Assembly: GCA_001017865.1 (NCBI GenBank)
Contig: LATQ01000289.1
Span: forward strand, 1-53,613
Length of the DNA stretch: 53,613 nucleotides
Direction: 5' to 3'
DNA from: Rhodococcus sp. IITR03
Lineage (GTDB): Bacteria; Actinomycetota; Actinomycetes; Mycobacteriales; Mycobacteriaceae
The notes under the pieces were generated by a model. The model ran no database searches and was not told where the DNA came from. It saw only the letters and a list, made by a program, of their open reading frames with translations. Shown piece by piece: positions 1 through 8,931 of the stretch. Both the position numbers and the translations under genes were made by a program. The stretch's first letter is position 1. Each line of letters begins with the position of its first letter.

Positions 1-343
1 ACGACAGTGTCATGCTGCAAGCCATGGTCGCCGGCATCCCCGCAGTGCGCTCGCGCCGTGGTCCGCGTCGCCGTCGGCCCGGCCGGCTGCGGGCGGATAA
101 AGGCTACGACTACCCCGTCCACGGCGGTGGCTACGTGAACGGGGAATCGTTCCGCGGATCGCTCGGCGCGGTGTCGACAGCAGCGAGCGTTTGGGCCGGT
201 ATCGGTGGAAGATCGAACGCACCCTCGCCTGGCTCACCGGCTACCGCCGGCTGACCATCCGCTACGAACGTTACGGCGAGCACTTCGCCGGGTTTCTGCA
301 ACTCGCCGCCGCGCTAACATGCTTCAAGAAACTCGCCAAATGA
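1..343 (+). pseudogene. IS5-family transposase, 3' fragment
   Basis: The C-terminal part of an IS5-type DDE transposase enters from outside the window. Frame 3 carries the motif RADKGYDYP, which holds the second catalytic aspartate region. The reading then slips to frame 2, giving RERGIVPRIARRG and RYRWKIERTLAWL, the classical signature around the catalytic glutamate, and it ends in KKLAK and a TGA at 341-343. The slip lies between about 110 and 125. The N-terminal two thirds are missing at the window edge. It is a remnant unless the frame slip is a sequence error. It marks the left mobile-element border of the catabolic region. Confidence 0.8.
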
Positions 344-435
344 GACATGCTCTTATGTGGCCTTGTGGGGGTGTTCGGTGCGACCTTGCCGAGGGGTGCT
401 GGCAACGGTGCCGAACGTACGATTCGACGAACCTC

Positions 436-887
436 ATGACGGTGTCGCCGAGGACGTTGTGGCCGTGTGTGAAGACGCTTCTGCATTCGGTCTACGACCA
501 GCCGGACTCCGATTCTGTTCATGCCCAATATGATCAGGTGATCGACGCGCTGGAGGAGAAGCTGACGAAGGTGGCTGAGCATATTGAGGGGGCGCGAGCG
601 GATTTGCTGGCGTTCAATGCGTTCGAAGAAGCAGATCTGGCGGCAGATCTGGTCCAACAATCCCACAGGAGGGGCTGGACAAGGAGATCCGCTGCAGAGC
701 CGACGTCGTCGGGATCTTCCCAGATCGGAGTGCGTTGATCCGGCTTGTTGGCGCCGTCCTCGCCGAGCAGCGCGATGAGTGGATCGAAACTCGCCGATTT
801 CTCGGATTCGATGTCTCGCCCGCTTTCGTAGCGATAAGACTACTGAGAGCGCCACTGAGCCTGCTGAGGAGGCGGCACCGGCTTTGA
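436..887 (+). pseudogene. IS256-family (mutator-type) transposase, C-terminal fragment
   Basis: Three consecutive reading frames give pieces that line up with the C-terminal third of IS256-type transposases: KTLLHSVYDQPDSD with an EEKLTKVAEH helix, then IWRQIWSNNPT, then KEIRCRADVVGIFPDRSALI and LVGAVLAEQRDEWIE. The NNP and E/R-rich block is the region around the catalytic glutamate. The N-terminal domain is absent, and the family-typical C-terminus after the DEWIE segment is lost or replaced. The element cannot be functional as it stands. No terminal inverted repeats were recognised. The bases from 888 to about 1169 carry no gene I can recognise. Confidence 0.75.
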
Positions 888-1227
888 CTGCATACCCCGA
901 CAACGAAGAATGCGCGACGACGTCGCACACCACCTCACGAGACTTGACCCGATTGGCTTTCGCAAGTCGGCCACGATGCGGATTGCGCCAGCGGGGACAC
1001 CAGGATTCGGATCCCTCCCGCGGTTAGGTCAATGGAGTCGATCGCGACACCGGTCAGGTGCGGAAGCAAACTCGCATGTCACATGCAGCTCGAAGAATAC
1101 CGCAAGATCATCTCCTACGCCTCTCCTGCCCTCGTCGGGCGACACGCTCGGGCCATGCACCGGCGCTGAGTAGGCCCGGGGCGCGGTGACGGGATTGCTC
1201 CCACTCCGTTTCCCCGGACCTCTCGCC

Positions 1228-1261
1228 GAACCCGCCGTGCGCCTCTCAACGCAACGGGCTC
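1228..1261 (-). ncRNA. Group II intron domain V catalytic hairpin
   Basis: Read on the minus strand, the segment starts GAGCCCGTTGCG and ends GCGCACGGCGGGTTC. The two strands pair as GAGCC(C)G...CGGGTTC with a GAGA-type tetraloop in the middle. This is the length (34 nt), end sequence and fold expected of domain V, the most conserved ribozyme segment of group II introns. It sits directly 3' of the maturase stop codon, as usual. Confidence 0.8.
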
Positions 1262-1277
1262 TCCACGGTCTCTGCCA

Positions 1278-2753
1278 TCAGGTTGTTCGCAGGGTCGTCC
1301 ATCGGTTGGGGATTGTGTTGCCGCGCCATCGATAGCGGGTGACCGCCACGCTGGCCATGTCGAACAACACGGTCCCGTCCGCCGCCGTGATAGGCAACCA
1401 CCGCCCATCACGGGTGGTGTATCGGCGACGAATATCTTTCCACCCCCAGCGATGCCGGGTCTGCAGCATCCGAATCACCCGCTGCCACACAAAGTGTTGC
1501 AGCGCGGTGAACCGGTCTTTTGCCACGGCATGCTTGAAGTAGTTGGACCAGCCGCGCAGAATCTGGTTGAGCCGCACGATCACGTACTCCAGACTCAACT
1601 GCGACTGCCGATGGGTCAGGGCACGGACTTTCGCCTTCAACGACCGGATGGGCCGGTCGCCGATGAAGGTGTAGACGAACCACTTGTCCGAGCCTCGCTT
1701 GCGACGCCACCGGATGTGGAATCCCAAGAAATCGACCCCGTCGCTGAGGTGTCGCACCCGGGTTTTCTCCGGCGAGAGCCGCAGACCCATCGGTGCGAGA
1801 ACCTCGCCGACCTGTTCACGCATCGCCTTCGTGTCGTCTTCGGTCCCATGGACGAGGACGACAAAGTCATCGGCATAGCGGATGAGCCGCCACGTCGGTG
1901 ACCCCTTGCGGCGACGGTATGCCCGCTTGCCCTCGGTGGACATCGTGCCGCCCGGCTTCCACGGCGCCATCACATGCTCGTCGAGCACGCTCAACGCAAT
2001 GTTGGCCAACAACGGCGACAGGATGCCACCTTGGGGCGTGCCGGTCGTGGTGTCCCGTCGATCGCCGAGTTCGGTGAGAACCCCGGCCTTGAGGAACGCC
2101 TTGACCAGCGCCAGGACCCGTTTGTCCTTGATCCGCAACCGGACACGATCCATCAATGCGACATGCTCGATCCGATCGAAGCACGCCTCGATGTCCGCAT
2201 CCAGCACCCAGCGGTAACCGCGGGTGCCGTAGTAATGGATCTCGGCGATCGCGTCCTGCGCCCTCCGGTGGGGCCGGAACCCGAACGAGACCGGCTCGAA
2301 GTCGGCCTCGAAGATCGGTTCCAGCACCAACTTGAGCGCGGCCTGAACAACCCGGTCTGCCACCGTCGGTATCCCGAGACGGCGCACCTTCCCCGACCCA
2401 CCCGGCTTGGGAATCGTTCTCTCCCGCACCGGCAACGGCCGAAACGAACCATCCTTCAGGCTGGTTCGTAGGTCATTCAGAAACCCCGGAGCCCCGACAT
2501 ATTCCTCGACGTCGGCGACAGTCATGCCGTCCACGCCGGGAGCCTTTGCTCCACGGTTGCCCGCGACCCGGTCGAACGCCACGATCAGCGTCGCTGGGTC
2601 GTGCACAAGATTGAACAGGTCGTCGAACCGGCGGCCGGGATCGGCCACCGCCCAACGGTGAAGTTTGGCCTGTATCTCCGATACCCGTCGGCGCGGTCCC
2701 ATCGGGTCCGCCTCCAAAGTGGCGTCACCGTTCGGTGGCGCATCTTTCGGCAT
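1278..2753 (-). CDS. ltrA: Group II intron reverse transcriptase/maturase
   Basis: A 491-residue intron-encoded protein that helps the intron RNA fold and splice and reverse-transcribes it during retrohoming. The reverse transcriptase domain is clear: GVDGMTV near the start of RT-1, GFRPHRRAQDA, the GTPQGGILSPLLANI block, and the active-site YADD in IRYADDFVVLV. The maturase X domain follows, with GWSNYFKHA. The C-terminus ends in the RYRWRGNTIPNRW type and I see no HNH endonuclease domain, so this is an endonuclease-minus protein. I chose the ATG at 2753 because the family begins there and a GGCGGAGA ribosome site precedes it. A longer open frame reaches 3077 but translates structured intron RNA. 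The frame is intact, unlike the surrounding transposases. Confidence 0.93.
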   Translation of the reverse strand: MPKDAPPNGDATLEADPMGPRRRVSEIQAKLHRWAVADPGRRFDDLFNLVHDPATLIVAFDRVAGNRGAKAPGVDGMTVADVEEYVGAPGFLNDLRTSLKDGSFRPLPVRERTIPKPGGSGKVRRLGIPTVADRVVQAALKLVLEPIFEADFEPVSFGFRPHRRAQDAIAEIHYYGTRGYRWVLDADIEACFDRIEHVALMDRVRLRIKDKRVLALVKAFLKAGVLTELGDRRDTTTGTPQGGILSPLLANIALSVLDEHVMAPWKPGGTMSTEGKRAYRRRKGSPTWRLIRYADDFVVLVHGTEDDTKAMREQVGEVLAPMGLRLSPEKTRVRHLSDGVDFLGFHIRWRRKRGSDKWFVYTFIGDRPIRSLKAKVRALTHRQSQLSLEYVIVRLNQILRGWSNYFKHAVAKDRFTALQHFVWQRVIRMLQTRHRWGWKDIRRRYTTRDGRWLPITAADGTVLFDMASVAVTRYRWRGNTIPNRWTTLRTT

Positions 2754-3319
2754 TACAGTCTCCGCCTTTCTCGAAACCGCTGCCGCCCTTCGCCATGTGA
2801 CCGGCTTTCCCGGCCTCGGACTACTACGGCGGCTCCGCCCCACCTGACACGTTCGACGGTCGATGCGTCTATCCCGGCCCCGGCGAGCCGGCTGCCCGCA
2901 AGGCCGGGAGCCGTGACGGGCGGTTCCCGTGTTCACTGTGATTCGCTCGACGAAGGAGGAGCCCAACTGTGTCCCTGCGGCATCGCCACGAGTACGCCGT
3001 AGACCTTCCTCGTGGCCTCCCGGCCGACTTTCGTAAACCAACCCAGGAGTTCCCCGCCGATCTCGACGGGTGCGCACCGCGTCCTGCCTGATCCGCCAGG
3101 TTCGAGCAGGTGGCCCATTGAGGGACGTAACAACGCTGGTTCCTCGCGTACTCCTCTCCGTCTCGCTTGCCGGACCCGCGCCATCTGGCAGTGCTGGCCA
3201 CGTCCCGGCGTTGTCAGGGCTGCTCCTACCCTCTCCGGCATCACCCGGATCAGGCTGCCCTCAGCTCCACCGACCTGCTACGACAGGCCGGCGGTGAAGG
3301 TCTCTCACCTCCACTCGAA

Positions 3320-3604
3320 TCACAGCGCCTCACGGCGCAAACGGAAAGTGGGCCAGAACCTTCCGCGGTTTGATGTGGTCAGAAGTGCGCCGTCGTTGAT
3401 CTTGGCAGTGTTCCGGAACAGTTCGCTTACGCTCCACCTGAAGTTGGAAAGAACCAGTATCACGACCAGAGTGATGCTTGCCAGCAACAGGATGGATTTT
3501 GACGATCTGACTCCACGTGGCGCGAGCCTGCCTCAGGACAGGAGGTAACCCTATGCGATCGCGGTGATGCAGCATAAGACGGTAATTTCTGCAGGACCGA
3601 TCAT
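3320..3604 (-). CDS. Small membrane protein (frame broken)
   Basis: A short gene of unknown function. An ATG at 3604 has an excellent ribosome site (GGAGG, seven bases upstream) and begins MIGPAEITVLCCITAIA. After one or two frame breaks the product continues with a hydrophobic helix, SILLLASITLVVILVLSNF, followed by a polar tail that ends RLRREAL and a stop near 3320. It overlaps the end of the preceding DUF485-like gene in an ATGA arrangement, so it is probably the third gene of the aldehyde dehydrogenase operon. With two hydrophobic stretches in about 90 residues it could be an accessory subunit of a transporter. The group II intron lies immediately downstream. Confidence 0.4.
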
Positions 3605-3907
3605 CTCGCATCCTCCGTGTCGGGGAAGCGCGCGACGTCGTTCTTGAGTCCGTTTCGGTGCTTGCCATCTGCGACTTGTAAACGAGTGTCGAGATGAGTG
3701 TTACGGCGTAGACGAACACGGCCAGCGCGTACACCCACGACATCAATCCGAACGCGAATCCGTCGAGGATGGAGGTGAAGTGCGCAAACACTACGATCGC
3801 GAGATATTCCCCAGGATGGTCACCGTGATCGCGCTGATGAGAATTTTCCTTTTACGGGTGAGTTTGGCGAGCGCGAGTGTTTCGGCGCGCGTTATGGCAC
3901 GGATCAT
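3601..3907 (-). CDS. DUF485-like small membrane protein (frame broken)
   Basis: The product begins MIRAITRAETLALAKLTRKR and has two membrane helices: ISAITVTILGNI and then, after a one-base loss near 3795, IVVFAHFTSILDGFAFG running into a second helix ending LISTLVYKSQMAS. A basic N-terminus followed by two helices and a short polar tail is the pattern of DUF485 proteins, which are small partners of sodium/solute symporters. Restoring a G in TCGCGATCG (as TCGGCGATCG) joins both parts. The end is set at the ATGA overlap with the next gene, which needs a second frame correction. It lies 39 bp downstream of the aldehyde dehydrogenase. The family call rests on topology and local pattern only. Confidence 0.4.
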
Positions 3908-3946
3908 CGTCGGTTCTTTTGTGGAGAGGCATCGGTGGTATGGGGA

Positions 3947-5388
3947 TCAGACGATGTGATTGACGTACTTGTGGTGGAGGTAGCTGTCGAGACCTTCTGA
4001 GCCGCCCTCGTATCCATGGCCGCTGTCCTTGAGTCCGCCGAAGGGGGCTTCGACGCTGGAGACGGAGAAGGAGTTGATGCCGATACCACCTGCCTGTAGT
4101 TCTTCGCTCATCACCATTGCGGTCTCGGCGGACCGGGTGAACACGTAGGCGGCGAGCCCGACGTCGAGACTGTGACTCAGCCGCAGGGCATCGCCGACGT
4201 CGCTGAACCGGTTGACGAGCGCGATCGGACCGAATGGTTCGTCGGTCATCACACGCGCCGTGGTGGGTACATCGGCGAGCAGGGTGGGCTGGAAGAAGTT
4301 GCCGGTCGTACCGATGCGATTGCCCCCGGTGACCAGCTCTGCTCCCTGGAATACGGCGTCGTCGACGAGCGTAGAGACTGCGGTGAGTCGTCGGTTGTTG
4401 GCCAGCGGTCCCATCTGGACGTTATCAGCGAGCCCGTCGGCGACGGCGATGTCGGCCAGTGCTTTTCCGAAGCCGGCGACGAACTCGTCTCGGATGGACT
4501 CATGGACGAAGAAACGGGTTGGGGATGTGCACACCTGCCCGGCGTTTCGGGTCTTTCCGGCGACACAGGCAGCGACGGTCTTGTCGATGTCGACGTCCGG
4601 GAAGATGACGACCGGGGCGTGGCCGCCGAGTTCCATCGTGCTTGGCTTTGCGTTCTCGGCGGCAAGTTTGGACAATTCTCTTCCGACCGCGGTCGATCCG
4701 GTGAAGCTGATCTTGCGGATGGTCCTCGATGCGATGAGGTGGGCGGAGATCTCGGCGGGGACGCCTACGACGACATTGAGTGCTCCCGCAGGGAGGCCGG
4801 CATCGTGTAGCGCCTGTGCGATGGCGGCGGTCGCGCTGGGGGTCTCCTCGGCGGGCTTGGCTATGACGGTGCAGCCTGCGGCGAGCGCGGGCGCGATTTT
4901 GCGAGTCGGAAGCAAAATGGGGAAGTTCCACGGCGCCAGAGCGAGGACCGGGCCGAGGGGCTGGTTGATGACCATTTGGCGTTGTCCGGGTAGGCGGGCG
5001 GGAAGTGTTCGGCCGTGTGCCCGGATTGCCTCGCCTGCGAACCATTCGAAGGTCTCTGCGCTGAGGGCCACTTCCAGTTTGGATTCCGCCAACGGTTTGC
5101 CCTGCTCGGTGGTGATCGTTCGGGCGATGGAGTCCGAACGCTGACGAAGCAGCGCGGCTGCCTGGTCAGCACTGCAGCACGATCGACCGCTGTAGTGCGA
5201 CTCCAGCGAGTGAATGCATCTTCGGAGGTGATCAATGCATCGTCGAGATCGCGGATGCTCGCCCGTGCGATGGGTCCAAGAACCTCTTCGGTGGAGGGGT
5301 TTACGAGGTCACCGACCGTGCCGGCGCCGCCCTCGCGCCATTCTCCGGCGATGAACAGTCGCGACGTCGGGTGCTTGATTGCGCTCAT
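3947..5388 (-). CDS. NAD(P)-dependent aldehyde dehydrogenase, succinate-semialdehyde-dehydrogenase type
   Basis: Oxidises an aldehyde or semialdehyde to a carboxylic acid in the cytosol. The N-terminal part (MSAIKHPTSRLFIAGEWREG) and the rest lie in frames separated by a one-base break near 5165. After correction the protein is about 480 residues, the normal family length. Visible motifs are the cofactor-binding PWNFP and FTGSTAVGRELS, the catalytic glutamate in MELGGHAP, the nucleophilic cysteine in NAGQVCTSPTRF, and the C-terminal PFGGLKDSGHG. It is divergent from the CoA-transferase operon and shares its promoter region, so it probably supplies the acid that is then converted to a CoA ester. 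The exact substrate is not predictable. Confidence 0.88.
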
Positions 5389-5498
5389 GAGGATACCTCT
5401 CGGAATGGTGGGCTTAGGGGTTGCCCAGTCTTACGTTGCGTGCGGTGGCCGGAGCTTCGAATGTCCGCAGTCGGGGCAAGGCGCCAGAAAGACCAAAT

Positions 5499-5514
5499 GT
5501 TCATATATAGGAAC
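5499..5514. promoter_or_regulatory. GTTC-N8-GAAC dyad, candidate IclR operator 1
   Basis: The sequence GTTCATATATAGGAAC is an imperfect palindrome with GTTC/GAAC ends and an AT-rich core. It lies 111 bp upstream of the minus-strand aldehyde dehydrogenase start. A close relative occurs at 5672-5687, in reverse orientation of the core. Paired dyads at either end of a divergent promoter are typical for a regulator controlling both directions. Binding is inferred, not shown. Confidence 0.5.
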
Positions 5515-5671
5515 TCGTTCATCGTATTAACGGATTTATATCCGGACGATATGCCGTGTTCCAAGTCACGTCAAGCGCTCCTGGTCGCCCGTGCATTTTC
5601 GCCGAGGGTAGTGGCGGACAGTTGACATCGGGGTCGACGGGCGCAGATCATGTCATATATACGTACTTGCT

Positions 5672-5687
5672 GTTCCTATATGAGAAC
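5672..5687. promoter_or_regulatory. GTTC-N8-GAAC dyad, candidate IclR operator 2
   Basis: The sequence GTTCCTATATGAGAAC matches the reverse complement of the dyad at 5499 (GTTCCTATATATGAAC) at all but two positions. It ends only two bases before the first possible ATG of the CoA-transferase gene (5690). It would therefore cover the ribosome-binding region or, if transcription starts close by, the core promoter. This also favours the second ATG at 5702 as the true start. Confidence 0.5.
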
Positions 5688-5689
5688 GG

Positions 5690-6937
5690 ATGGACCGCCG
5701 AATGAGTGAACGGCCTGGTGCAAATGAGAGTCTGGTCGGCCTTCGGGTACTCGACTTGTCACGCGTCCTCGCCGGTCCGCTGTGTTGCCAGTTGCTGGGC
5801 GACCATGGGGCCGACGTGATCAAGGTCGAGCCGCCGGCCGGGGATGACACCCGGCGGTGGGGCCCGCCGTTCGTTGCCGACGACATGAGCGCCTACTTCA
5901 GCGCGATCAACCGTAACAAACGAAACATCTGCCTGGATCTGCGAACTGCCCCAGGACAACAGGTGCTCGAGCGCCTGCTCGACCACACCGACGTGGTGGT
6001 CGAGAATTTCAAGACAGGCACCCTGGCGCGCTGGGGATTTTCGGACGAACAGCTACTCAGGCGCCATCCGCGACTAATCGTCTGCCGTATCACCGGATTC
6101 GGCACCGACGGTCCCATGGGTGCGATGCCCGGCTACGACGCCGTCGCCCAGGCTTACGGAGGCCTGATGAGCATCAACGGTGAATCCAGCGGACCGGCCC
6201 TGCGCGTCGGTGTTCCGGTCGTGGACATGGTGACCGGAATCTACGCCTTCAGCGGTATTCTCTTGGCGCTCAACGCCCGCGAACGAACAGGTCGTGGACA
6301 AGTGGTCGATTGCACGCTTATCGACACTGCCGTGTCGCTATTGCATCCGCACTCGGCCTCCAACCTCGCCGACGGTCAGGTGCCGGCACGTACGGGCTCC
6401 GCCCATCCCACGGTGGCACCGTATGACGCCTTCGAGGCGGCCGATGGTGCGGTGTTCATCGGCATCGGCAACGATCGCCAGTTCCGCATCCTTGGTGATC
6501 AACTGGGCATGCCGGGACTCGCCGAGGACCCTCGGTTCCGCACCAACGCCGATCGTCTCGGAAACCTGAAAGTTCTCACCGAACTGTTGTCGGAGAAGAT
6601 CTCGGCCTTCCCGAAGGACGAGCTCGCCCGAAACCTCATTTCGCGCGGGGTACCGGCCTCGGCGATCCGTGACGTCGGGGAAGTACTCGAAGATGCGCAC
6701 ATCCGCCACCGCGAGATGATCGTGGAGAAGGACGACTACTGCGGCGTCGGTTTCCCCATCAAGTTGACCGGTACCCCGGCATCGTTCCGTGACATCCCTC
6801 GACCCAAAGGTGCCGACACCCGCATGGTTCTGGCATCGCTCGGGTACGACGACGGCGCCATCGAGCAACTACTGACCGCACAGATCGTCCATCAGGACAC
6901 CTCGAATCCGAGCACCGAAAGGTCCTCGCATGAGTGA
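5690..6937 (+). CDS. CaiB/BaiF family class III CoA-transferase
   Basis: Transfers CoA between an acyl-CoA donor and a carboxylic acid. The 415-residue protein is intact and of typical length. The N-terminal GLRVLDLSRVLAGPLCCQLLG, ADVIKVEPPAGDD, NRNKRNICLDL and VVVENFKTGTLARWG blocks are family hallmarks, and the conserved aspartate nucleophile is in MPGYDAVAQAYGG (about residue 150). Start at 5690 or 5702; a weak ribosome site precedes both. The stop overlaps the ATG of the next gene by eight bases, so translation is probably coupled. Next to acyl-CoA dehydrogenase, MaoC and CitE genes it could act on itaconate or another C5 dicarboxylate, since itaconate CoA-transferases belong to this family. 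Confidence 0.92.
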   Translation: MDRRMSERPGANESLVGLRVLDLSRVLAGPLCCQLLGDHGADVIKVEPPAGDDTRRWGPPFVADDMSAYFSAINRNKRNICLDLRTAPGQQVLERLLDHTDVVVENFKTGTLARWGFSDEQLLRRHPRLIVCRITGFGTDGPMGAMPGYDAVAQAYGGLMSINGESSGPALRVGVPVVDMVTGIYAFSGILLALNARERTGRGQVVDCTLIDTAVSLLHPHSASNLADGQVPARTGSAHPTVAPYDAFEAADGAVFIGIGNDRQFRILGDQLGMPGLAEDPRFRTNADRLGNLKVLTELLSEKISAFPKDELARNLISRGVPASAIRDVGEVLEDAHIRHREMIVEKDDYCGVGFPIKLTGTPASFRDIPRPKGADTRMVLASLGYDDGAIEQLLTAQIVHQDTSNPSTERSSHE

Positions 6938-8879
6938 CTACGTCTGGCGGCCGTCCCCCGAGCGCATCGCGGAAGCCAACGTCACACGTCTGGCACAGCG
7001 CCACGACATCGACTCCATCACAGAACTGCGCCGACGATCGGTGGCCGACGTGCAGTGGTACTGGGATGCTGCGATCGTCGACCTCGCGATCCCGTTCCGC
7101 TCGCCCTACCGTCAGGTCCTCGACATCTCGAGTGGCAAAGAGAATCCCGACTGGTTCATCGACGGTGAGTTCGCCCTCGTCGACGCGTGTATTGCTCGGT
7201 GGGCAGACTCCGGCCGTCCCGCGGTGATCCATGAGGCAGAGGACGGCCGGATCAAGGAGCTCTCCTTCGCCGATCTGGCGCGTCAGGTCGCTAATCTTGC
7301 CGCCGGACTGACTGGAATCGGTGTGGGCGAAGGCGATACTGTCGCGCTGTATATGCCGATGATTCCAGAGGCGATCGTTGCCTTCTACGCGGTCGCCAGT
7401 ATCGGTGCCGTCGTGGTGCCGCTCTTCTCCGGATTTGCGGCTCCGGCGATCGCGACGCGTCTGAACGACGCCGGCGTGTCCGCCGTCATCGTTGCCGATG
7501 CCACTCTCCGTCGCGGCCACCGAGTGGACATGGCGGGTGAGGTGGCCAGGGCGATCGCCGCCGCACCGTCGGTCACCTCGGTGATCACCGTCTCCAACAC
7601 AGGTGACACTGGGAAGTTCGATGCCGACGATGTCGCCATCACAACCTGGACCGAACTCCTCGACGGCTCCCGCTTCCACGAGTCGCGATCGTTTCCCGCG
7701 ATGCACACGTTGATGCTGGGTTACACCTCGGGCACGACCGGCAAGCCGAAGGGGGCAGTGCATACCCAGGCGGGCTTCACCGTCAAAGTCGCTACCGAAT
7801 TGGCGTACTCCTTTGGTGTCGCGCCTGGTGATCGTGTCTGCTTGGTCACCGACATGGGATGGGTGATGGGACCTCTCACCACTGTGGGAGCGCACGCCAA
7901 CGGGGCGACATTGGTGCTGTACGAGGGGTCACCCGACGTCCCCGATCCCCTGCGTTTGTGGGATGTGGTGGAACGGCACTCCGTCACGACTCTCGGATTG
8001 TCGCCGAATCTGATACGCGCCTTGCGAGCCACCCCGCTGGAGAAGATCAGGGACCGCGACCTGTCGTCAGTGCGTACGTTGGGCTCCACCGGGGAACCTT
8101 GGGATCCCGACTCCTACGACTGGTTGGCCGCGGAGGTTTTCGGCGGTCGCGTTCCGGTAATCAACTTCTCGGGCGGAACCGAGGTCGGTGGTTCGTTCCT
8201 CGCCCCTTACCCGGTGGAGCCGATCCCGAGTTGCTCGGTGGGAGAACCTTCGCTGGGCATGGACGTCGATGTTGTCGCCGGAAACGGTCAACCGGTGCGC
8301 GGGGAGATCGGCGAACTGGTCTGCCGGACTCCGTGGCCGTCGATGACGCGCAGCGTGTGGGGTGACCATGACCGGTACCTGCAGTCGTACTGGTCGACCT
8401 TCGACGGGATGTGGTGTCACGGGGACTTTGCGCTCGTCAACTTCGAGGACGGTTCGTGGTACATCCTTGGCAGGTCCGACGACGTGATGAACATCGGGGG
8501 GTGAGTGCCTCGCGCCCGCAGAGGTGGAGTCGGTGCTGACGATGCATCCGGCCGTGGTCGAAGCAAATGCCATCGGCGTGCCGGACCCGAAGAAAGGCGA
8601 AACTGTGTGGGTATTTTGGGTGCCCCGCGAGGGCTCTGGCACCGAGCGGTGTCCGCCGAGCTGCGTGCCGTCGTCGCGGAGAGCATCGGAAAGCCTTTCG
8701 CGACCAGCGAAATCATCCCCGTGGCCGATCTGCCCAAGACTCGTTCGTCGAAAATTTTGCGACGCGCGGTACGCGCGGTCGCAACCGACACCGATCCAGG
8801 TGACATGTCGAGTGCTGAGAACCCTGAGGCTCTCGACGGTATCCGCGCCGCCCTGGCCACCCTGTACCGGTCGAGATAA
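6930..8879 (+). CDS. Acyl-CoA synthetase, AMP-binding (acetyl-CoA-synthetase-like)
   Basis: Activates a carboxylic acid to its CoA thioester through an acyl-adenylate. Key segments are the P-loop-like GYTSGTTGKPKGAVHTQ, the STGEPWDPDSYDWL block, INFSGGTEVGG, and the C-terminal hinge WYILGRSDDVMNIGG. Two frame breaks follow (near 8500 and near 8640), after which AEVESVLTMHPAVVEANAIG and the A10 lysine motif KTRSSKILRRAVRA appear. The corrected protein is about 650 residues, as for acetyl/propionyl-CoA synthetase relatives. The ATG overlaps the end of the CoA-transferase. Presence of both a transferase and a ligase suggests two acids, or two ways of activating one acid. Confidence 0.88.
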
Positions 8880-8931
8880 GCATTGCGCGTTCCACACCGC
8901 AGCCGAGACAACCGACTAATAGAAAGAACCG

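Larger units (their letters stand above)
1170..3310 (-). mobile_element. Group II intron
   Basis: On the minus strand an intron-type structure surrounds a maturase gene. The 34-nt domain V hairpin is at 1261-1228, and a GC-rich hairpin compatible with domain VI lies just downstream (about 1227-1175). The 3' end is placed near 1170, where the transcript reads CCTAC. The roughly 550 nt upstream of the maturase start are structured and contain no convincing gene, as expected of domains I-III. The 5' boundary is not certain: I see no clear GUGYG-type start, and it is put near 3310 because a small membrane-protein gene appears to end at 3320. The insertion point is therefore just downstream of the minus-strand aldehyde dehydrogenase operon. 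Confidence 0.65.
5389..5689. promoter_or_regulatory. Divergent promoter region between aldehyde dehydrogenase and CoA-transferase
   Basis: A 301-bp intergenic region, clearly more AT-rich than the flanking genes, from which the minus-strand aldehyde dehydrogenase operon and the plus-strand acyl-CoA operon are transcribed. It contains several AT-rich blocks (TCATATATAG, TTTATATCCGG, TCATATATACGT) that could hold -10 elements, and two similar 16-bp dyads annotated separately. No further gene is visible. An IclR regulator encoded at the end of the plus-strand operon is the best candidate for acting here. Confidence 0.6.

Noticed and set aside
4172..5144. Long plus-strand open frames across the aldehyde dehydrogenase.
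   Set aside because: They are antisense to clear catalytic motifs on the minus strand and have unnatural composition.
6759..7895. A 378-residue minus-strand open frame opposite the CoA-transferase and acyl-CoA synthetase.
   Set aside because: It is antisense to two well-supported genes and has no family pattern; it is an effect of high GC.
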